From assembly GCA_026686845.1 (NCBI GenBank), contig JAIVEN010000021.1, positions 19,424,001 through 19,488,000 of the forward strand: DNA of 64,000 nucleotides, given 5' to 3'. Positions within the stretch are counted from its first letter, which is position 1, and every line of letters begins with the position of its first letter. Positions 57,769 to 64,000 of the stretch are shown in pieces. The position numbers and the translations under genes are program-made. This DNA comes from Adenanthera pavonina (lineage: Eukaryota > Streptophyta > Magnoliopsida > Fabales > Fabaceae). A model generated the notes under the pieces. That model worked only from the letters and a program-made list of their open reading frames with translations. It had not been told where the DNA came from and did no database searches.

Positions 57769-60042
57769 TGTCTCTAGAATCTAATTAGGGTAAAATATAG
57801 CTTTTAAGGGCTTCGAACTTACTCTGCTTGTGGTGACAAGGTAAGAAAAAAGCATGGAATATATATATTTGAATATCATATCATATTTTAATTTCAAACT
57901 TATTTTGTTTAAACTTTAGTGGGTACCTAGGAAACAAAGGCATGGACAAAACTGGCAAGTTTGTTTTGATTGCATGTGAGATTATTAATTTGCATTATAG
58001 TACAATGTTACTGTGATTGGCTTCATCCTATTCAAAATATTGGGAATATATAATTTGGACTAGTTTTTAACATGAAATTTTTTCCATCAACTAATGTTCA
58101 ATGAACAAACAATTCTAAATTTTCATTTATTGACTTAATCTTTTTTTGGAGAGCCTTTTTTTGTGTAAATCATAAATAGCTCATACTTGTTATGGAAATT
58201 ACTAATGATATATAGTCATTGCCTAGATTAGATTGTTGCTTTTTTTTTATTTCTAAGTCTCTGTTTTACTAGGAATATTGACTGCGCCTCAAGCTATTGG
58301 AGTCATTCACTCTGACTTTAGGTAAGGTTTTATTTGAGTTGACACAATAAGTAATAGGATATAATTCTAAACTTAAGATTTATAGTATGTTGGAACATAA
58401 GGCATTATAAGTATTGTAAAATAAGAAGTCCTCTAGTACATTATGTGAATCCTTCACCTAAAAAAAGGTGCATGACTCACTAGAGCCAATTTTATTATTC
58501 TAAAAGGACATCTAGCATATGACTCACAATGAACATAGACATGTTTGAGAAGTCAAATAGGAATAAATTTTACTACTAGGGAGAGATTAGCTGGTTATAT
58601 TATTTAATTATTATTTTCCTTACTATAGTTTTCTTGCACTAGTTTTGGTTATTGGTGTCTTAATGATTTAGGAGTTGCATTTTTTAAAGCTATTCTATAA
58701 CGAACTTATGTTCAATTACTGGCAATGACTATTTCATTCTATGTCTCTACTTGGGTTAGTTGGATTTTTTGGATCTTTCTTCATAGCCTTTCATAGAAGC
58801 ATTGATATAGTTATATAGAGAACAATATGAGTTGTTGCAGAGTTGTTATTGTTGAATTTCCATGTCAATAGTAAAAATATTTTATTCAAATACTTTCATT
58901 TCATTCTTGTGAATCTCTGAGTTTTTATTCTTAAGTCTTCTCTTTATTAGAAATGTTGCTTTCTAGTCTTTGGTTTTATCTTCTTACCAGCTTTAGCGAA
59001 TGTTTTCTAACAAAAATTACTGATTTCTTAGTAGCTTGCTTAGTTGTATTGTCTTTGTTGACTGTTGACTATGGGTCTTCTAAAGGATGGATTGCAGCAA
59101 ATGTCTTAGCAAACCATTCATCCCAAAATGCTTGTGATATTTTGCATGAAATTTTGAAGTAAACTACGAGAATTTCAATGGGAAGTTTGTTTAGGGCTAC
59201 AAACTCTAAACTATTTTAGCATATAACAAAAACATAGGAACAAGTATTGCCTTTTGTGTTTTAAGTTGAATCTGTATTGTTTATTTGGTAAACTAGGCTT
59301 GTGCAAGATTGACCAATATTTGTGTTGTTTGTCAATAGTTTATCTTTAGGTAAAGTTGGCATTCCATGACACTTGGTTATCACTTATTACAAAATACTAG
59401 TCATCTATTCCTTATGAAGTTGGTAAAGCTAGAAGAAGTTGCCACTAGGTATGTATCTTTATTTTCTTTTCAGATCACTAATTTAGTTCTAGTAATGGAA
59501 TATGGTAGTTACTTTGACTTTTTTATGGTGTAATTTTAGCCAATATCTCCCTTCCTTTGATCTTGGATGTAGCATGAGAATAAATTTGAATATTTGAATG
59601 AGCTTCTATGTGTCTATATATTAGGAACGAAATTGTAATTGATTGCTGAGATGTTTACTTTTTAATGTAATATTATATATGCATTTTTGCCATCGTGTAT
59701 AAAAGAGTGTATACAATAGCTTTTTTTTTTTGAAATTTTGAGTGCTTGTATGAAATAAGAAATAATTGTTATTTCTTGTTTCCAAAAAAAAAAGACTTTC
59801 TACATTGGTTGTTAAAATAATCATCGTGGGAAGTCTATTTCTTTTATAAAAAAAATACACACTTTCTAGATCTAGAAAGTCTACTTTCTAGATTGGTCAC
59901 CAATCTAGAAAGTCTTTTCTACGTTGGTTCAAAAATCGATCTTAAATGTTATACTTTTTACATCCGTCACTTTTACATTTGGGAGAGAACCAATCTAAAA
60001 AGCTATTTACAACCGATCTTAAAAGTCCTCACTATACTAGTT
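57769..60042 (+). other. CACTA-3 interior, right side
   Basis: AT-rich, intron-like sequence with one recognised exon fragment (58274-58321). The last 250 bp (59780-60042) carry the subterminal repeats (TCTAGAAAGTC and GATTGGTCACCAATC). Short open frames at 58953-59162 and elsewhere are not recognised. The frame at 59060-59162 (LLTVDYGSSKGWIAANVLAN) looks protein-like but has no assigned family. Confidence 0.5.
58274..58321 (+). pseudogene. Captured exon fragment of a YchF/OLA1-type GTPase
   Basis: After an acceptor-like AG, 16 codons read LTAPQAIGVIHSDFR and end at a donor (TTTAG|GTAAGG). The bacterial and organellar YchF GTPases have TAPQAAGVIHSDFE at the junction to the C-terminal TGS domain, so this is most likely an exon of the chloroplast or mitochondrial version. 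The match is short, so confidence is moderate. It lies inside CACTA-3. Confidence 0.6.
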
Positions 60043-60045
60043 GTA

Positions 60046-61719
60046 AGATCTTCTCTTAATATTTTAAGGATTGTAGTTCAAGTTTGTGGTAATTAAAAGT
60101 TGATTTAGTAGAGTTTTCCTCTCCTCCTCCCCAATTAGAGATTTTGGCCTAAGCATGAAAATAAGAAAGAGATGTGTTTTCATGCATAAAATTAGGATTA
60201 AACATGAGAGAGTGCAAGAAAGCATGATTTGAGTGTGTTTGGAGCAAGTTGCATGAAAATCCATTTCTTCCTCTTGAAGCCTTGATTCTGGCCAAACCAA
60301 ATTGTGAGGAAGGAGTGGGAATTTCATGAAAATGATGGAAAAATGGATACATGAATATATATATATGGATGCATGAATTTAGTCTTTTGATATAGGTATA
60401 TGATATGGTTGGCATTATGCAACATTTTAGAACTTTACGGCTTAAAAAATGATGCATATGACTGGCGGACATCTCGTTTGTGTCCTAGATATTGAATTTA
60501 ACTGGTGGACCTCTTGTTTATATCCAAAACTATGCATATAATTGTTAGACATCTTGTTTGTATGCTAAATGATGTTTTTTGACTAGTGGACCTTTTGTTT
60601 GTGTCCAAAGTGATGTACATGATTGGTGGATCTCTTGCTTGTGTCATGGATAATACATTTAATGAGTAGACCTTTTGTTTGTGTCCTAGATAATGCTTGT
60701 GACTGGTGGACCTCTTATTTGTATCCTAAATAATGCATTTGAGTGGTGGACCTCTTGATTGTGTCCTAGATAATGCATTTGAGTAGTGGACCTCTTGTTT
60801 GTGTCTCGGATAATGCATGTGATTGGTGGATCTCTTAATTGTGTCCTGGATAATGCATTTGACTGGTGGACCTCTTAATTGTGTCCTGATAGTGCATGTA
60901 ACTTGTAGACCTCTTGTTTATGTCCTAGAAAATGCATTTGACTAGTGGACCTCTTGTTTATGTTCTAGATAGTGCATTTAACTACTGGACCTCTTGTTGT
61001 ATCTTAGCTGTTGTATTGAGCATGTGGACCTCATGGTGGTGTCTTGGCTCTTAGTGGAAAGTAGACCTCAAGATTATGTTTTGCCCATTATAAGTTAGAA
61101 CATGGTATGATGAATTCTAGGCACTTAGATATCTTGATCTTGGTGAGAGTCTTAAGGATTAAAAATGACTACTTTATGGGATAAAGGGAATTAAAAGATG
61201 AATGCTTAGGATGCTTGAAGTATAAATCTAATGTTGATGCTTAAGGTTTCTAGTTTGTTAATCTATCTTCTAATTTTAAGTAGGCTCACCAAAGTAGCTT
61301 GTTTAAATCATGTTCCCAAGGTTATGGTGATTATTATCTCACTAAAAGCTTCCATTTTTTTCCAGGAAGAGGCTTCAATTCAGGAAAGAGAAAGCAATTA
61401 GAGGTGTGGCACCCCACTATCTTTATGGGAAGATAGTGTTTGTTGCAATCAAGAGTATGATATATACATAATTGCATGATGTTAGTGGAATTAGCCAAGT
61501 GTATGGTTATAGATCATTTTTAGTTGTGCATAGTTGTTGAGTTTAATTGAACTCTTTGTACTTTTCCCTTTGAAATAATAATAATAACAATAATTGTTAC
61601 AAATGTTTTGTTTAAAATGATTTACGAGTACTCTACCATTTATTTATTTCATTATAAATTTATTATAGTTTAACACAAAACTTGGCAAATAAATTATTAT
61701 CTATAGTTAGAATGTTACA
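60046..61719 (+). mobile_element. LTR B, right portion
   Basis: Continuation of the chromovirus LTR broken by CACTA-3. Early blocks (GTGAGGAAGGAGTGGGAATTTCATGAAAATGATGG near 60304) are like those of the LTR at 6269-9564 (7860-7890). It contains a tandem repeat array, then ends TAGAATGTTACA at 61719 and is followed by a primer binding site. It is therefore a 5' LTR; the element's gag-pol is not recognisable downstream. Confidence 0.85.
60451..61085 (+). repeat. Tandem array of a 40-bp unit, about 15 copies
   Basis: Unit close to GACTGGTGGACCTCTTGTTT followed by GTGTCCTAGATAATGCATTT. About 15 consecutive imperfect copies, 39-41 bp each, with the most diverged copies at the two ends. It lies inside LTR B. 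The other chromovirus LTRs in the window do not show this array at the corresponding place. Confidence 0.95.
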
Positions 61720-61721
61720 TT

Positions 61722-61733
61722 TGGTATCATAGC
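61722..61733 (+). other. Primer binding site after LTR B
   Basis: TGGTATCATAGC, two bases after the LTR end, one mismatch to the initiator tRNA-Met complement TGGTATCAGAGC. It marks LTR B as the 5' LTR of a chromovirus. Confidence 0.85.
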
Positions 61734-62755
61734 ATCGATTCAGAAAAAAAAATTGTTTGAATGATGTAGTTTTATGGTATTTTACACTTGGCAATTCCAT
61801 GACATATGCATACTTTCCCTCACTAATTTGTTGCTTGGAGTTCTGTACTTTGCAAGATAGTGCTTTGGATTTTTAATTGACTAGCAAAAATAGAAAACAG
61901 AAAGATGACAACTAATAAGATTCTAAAACTAGAGAGGATATATTTCATTAACTTGATGCCACCTTGATAGCGTGATTGTTAAATTGACAATTTAGGATAG
62001 GAGTTCTACTCCAACACATTATCTTGAATTATACCTGATTTAGAAATCAAACTTTGAGCTTTTTAGGTGATGTCATGATGTTCCGCTTACCAAATTTGTA
62101 TATTTGTAGCTATATATTGGCAGTCAATCCCACATACTTTCACATTGTGAATTAACTACCCCAGAAAAAAAAAGTTATTTTTTTTCTCTTTTTGGAGTCA
62201 TTGAAAGTGAGGGGAAAAGAGTTGCAGCAACAAAGTGACTCATTGAGTTGCTAACATAAGTAACAATTACTTGTTCTTATTCATCTTATCCTTACTGCTA
62301 ATTTAGAGTTATTATGGAATATAATAAAAATTGTTGAGGATGGAATTTTTATTTCCTTGGACCGTATATGTATCATTGGCATTTATTGTGAATGGGCTGG
62401 TTAAATTTTGTACTATTTTAAATTATATGTGTAAAGAGTTACTTGTATGAGCACTTGTACAAGGACTGTAACTTAGCTTCATATATTTGTAGTATGAATG
62501 ATCATGTGATGACGGGAATAAGGTATATGTTCATGGTAGCCAAGATTTTAACCTTTATGTAAAGTTTTGGGATTAGGTATCATATGATGAATATGATTTT
62601 GTATGAGTATACATGCTAGTGGAAGGGTCGTTTTGAGATATACAATAATTTTGTTTATATAGAACATTCAAACTAGTGATATTTAAAGTATAAAATTTGC
62701 TTAGGGTAAGAAATTTCATATTGAAGCACAATTTTGCATTTTGGAATGGCAAAAT
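61734..62755. other. Unassigned sequence after the LTR B primer site
   Basis: Expected to be the leader and gag of the chromovirus, but no gag motif is readable. AT-rich and decayed. It ends at the family 1 Copia LTR (62756). Confidence 0.4.
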
Positions 62756-64000
62756 TGTTAGGTCTGCTAACTTCCCAAGAGGGGGGTGAATTGAGAAGTT
62801 TGAAATTTTTGACAAAATTATAAAAGAGCAGTGAAAGCAAGAGTTGTAGAAAAATATAGTGCTGAATATAATAGAACAGTAAGTAGGGTAGATGAAAGGA
62901 AGACGTAGAGATTTATCCTGGTTCGGTCTCTTCCTCTTGACTTATGTCCAGTCCTCAAGTTACTACTTGAGATTTGTCATTATCTTGCAAGGATTCAGTG
63001 GGCTCCTTGCAATGTCATAGTACAACCTTGTGCTCTATTCTAAGAGCTTACTTATTCTCACTTTGTACTCTAGTTAAGTGCTTCACAAATTCCTTGTGAA
63101 ATCCCCTCACAAGAAAATCCTTCTTCCATATGAAGATAAGATTATTTACAATAAGAGAAACTCTCTAATATAGAGTGTATATGGCCCTTTAGAATGAAGT
63201 GCTAGAGAGTAAAAGGATTTTTCTAATGATTTTGACGGAGTTTTAGTATATACAACGTAAAATTATTATCCACAACTTCAAATGAAGTTTTATTTATAGA
63301 TTTATATCTTAACTATATGTTAGAGATAAGATATAACCATTAGAGACGTTATCCAAATGTTACTTTGCAAAACTAACCATTCACCAGCCGTATTTAATGC
63401 ATCTAACATCCAAAGTTTGAGTTTTGGGGTGTTAACAAATGAATTTCGCAGAGGCCATAAGTTAAAAACTTTAATGTTGAACTTCAAAGTTCGTTTGTAG
63501 AGGTGAAATTCGAATTTTGATATTAACAACTGTGTTCCAAGTTAGAGCATATGAATTTTCAAGTATAAAGTGCTTCTGATAAGTGTAAACAATTGTTCTA
63601 TATTGCTATAGTGCATTTGAAATTCAAATTTTGGATGTCCAAAATTCATCTATCAGTGAGCAACTTAATATGACACAAAAGTTCTTCTTTTTTAAATTCG
63701 AATTTTAAGCCTTCAAAGTTCATCTGTCAAAGAGATCTCTAATGAGACTTATTATATTTTCATTCCAAAGTTTGAATTTTCAAAACCAAAGTTCATCTAT
63801 CAGAGGGACATCTAATCAGACTTATACATTTTCATTCCAAAGTTCAAATTTTCAAAACCAAAAGTTTTTCTATCAGAGGGACTAACTTAGAACTCTTTTT
63901 GCACTTTAATTATAAATGAACTTTGTCATAGCTTCAAACAAAATTTTCATTTTTCACAAATTATGATGGACTTTCATCTGTCAGAGGCAACATCTCTGTA
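62756..64000 (-). mobile_element. Family 1 Copia LTR, minus strand, runs off the window
   Basis: On the minus strand it ends AGACCTAACA at 62756, preceded by the hairpin CTTCTCAA ... TTGGGAAG (near 62770-62795 on the + strand). A TATAAATAAA box is at about 63290-63300 in reverse complement. It carries the family 1 central motifs (AAAGTTCGTTTGT, AAATTCGAATTT). Compared with the 1656-bp copy at 19008, about 0.4 kb lies beyond the window, so I cannot say whether it is a solo LTR or part of an element. Confidence 0.93.

Larger units (their letters stand above)
33519..60042. mobile_element. CACTA-3: gene-carrying CACTA element, split by nested insertions
   Basis: The left end is CACTAGTACAAAATAGG. 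The right end, reverse-complemented, is AACTAGTATAGTGAGG, the first base changed from C to A. GTA flanks both ends (33516-33518 and 60043-60045), the 3-bp duplication expected for CACTA transposons. Subterminal repeats near GATCGGTCACCGATCTT lie at 33640-33755 and AGATTGGTCACCAATCT at 59890-59910. After removal of the Copia insertion (35162-57763 plus one duplication copy) the element is about 3.9 kb. I see no TNPA/TNPD transposase, so it is non-autonomous. The interior includes a 16-codon exon fragment of a YchF GTPase at 58274-58321 and intron-like AT-rich DNA. Confidence 0.88.

Noticed and set aside
60451..61085. CRISPR-like array (regular 40-bp periodicity)
   Set aside because: The units are contiguous and similar over their whole length, with no unique spacers; this is a minisatellite in a plant LTR.
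1..64000. tRNA, rRNA or snRNA genes
   Set aside because: No cloverleaf A/B-box pair, rRNA core or U-snRNA motif was seen. The TGGTATCAGAGC and TGGTATCATAGC sites are retroelement primer binding sites, not tRNA genes.

Overview
This window is nuclear DNA of a flowering plant, probably a eudicot. It is AT-rich, has no long open reading frames or bacterial-style operons, and is packed with Copia and Gypsy/chromovirus retrotransposons, CACTA DNA transposons, a Helitron remnant and a probable Tourist-type MITE. The captured host gene pieces (PP1 phosphatase, NB-ARC resistance protein, ER-type Ca2+-ATPase, organellar YchF GTPase) are plant-like in sequence and intron structure. I cannot name the species. 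I find no intact host gene, no tRNA, no rRNA and no CRISPR.

Left part (1-19 kb): a solo LTR of Copia LTR family 1 (1547-3204); a Tourist-like MITE (3711-4292); a decayed Helitron helicase on the minus strand (about 5090-9890) split by a solo chromovirus LTR (6269-9564, near-perfect target duplication); a minus-strand chromovirus LTR piece ending at 11269; a pair of 0.23-kb direct repeats; a truncated LTR (13294-13980); a solo LTR (14501-16969) with a perfect duplication; and an LTR-like block from 17085.

Middle (19-32.7 kb): a family 1 Copia element with 5' LTR, primer binding site, decayed gag and integrase (19008-22675). It is cut off by a minus-strand chromovirus LTR (22676-25071). On the far side of that LTR lies the integrase-chromodomain end of a Gypsy chromovirus with its polypurine tract and 3' LTR (LTR A, 26134-32663). 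LTR A is itself interrupted by an inverted composite LTR structure (28276-31803).

Right part (32.7-64 kb) is a clean nest. A chromovirus 5' LTR (LTR B, 32664-33518 continuing at 60046-61719, with primer binding site at 61722) was hit by CACTA-3 (33519-60042, duplication GTA). CACTA-3 was hit by a minus-strand SIRE-like Copia element (35162-57763, duplication AAAGT). That Copia element received CACTA-1 (37098-42533, duplication TGG), CACTA-2 (45608-50282) and a solo LTR of its own kind (53366-55060, duplication CCATG). Removing the three inserts leaves a Copia element of about 10.8 kb with gag, protease, integrase, reverse transcriptase, RNase H and an extra 3' open reading frame. A minus-strand family 1 LTR runs off the window end (62756-64000).

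Nothing here looks able to move by itself: every coding region carries stops, frameshifts or deletions, and none of the CACTA elements shows a transposase. The most interesting content is the three gene-carrying CACTA elements, which hold exon fragments of unrelated host genes (all those I recognise lie on the + strand), and the LTRs, whose central portions are filled with family-specific short repeated motifs between conserved ends.
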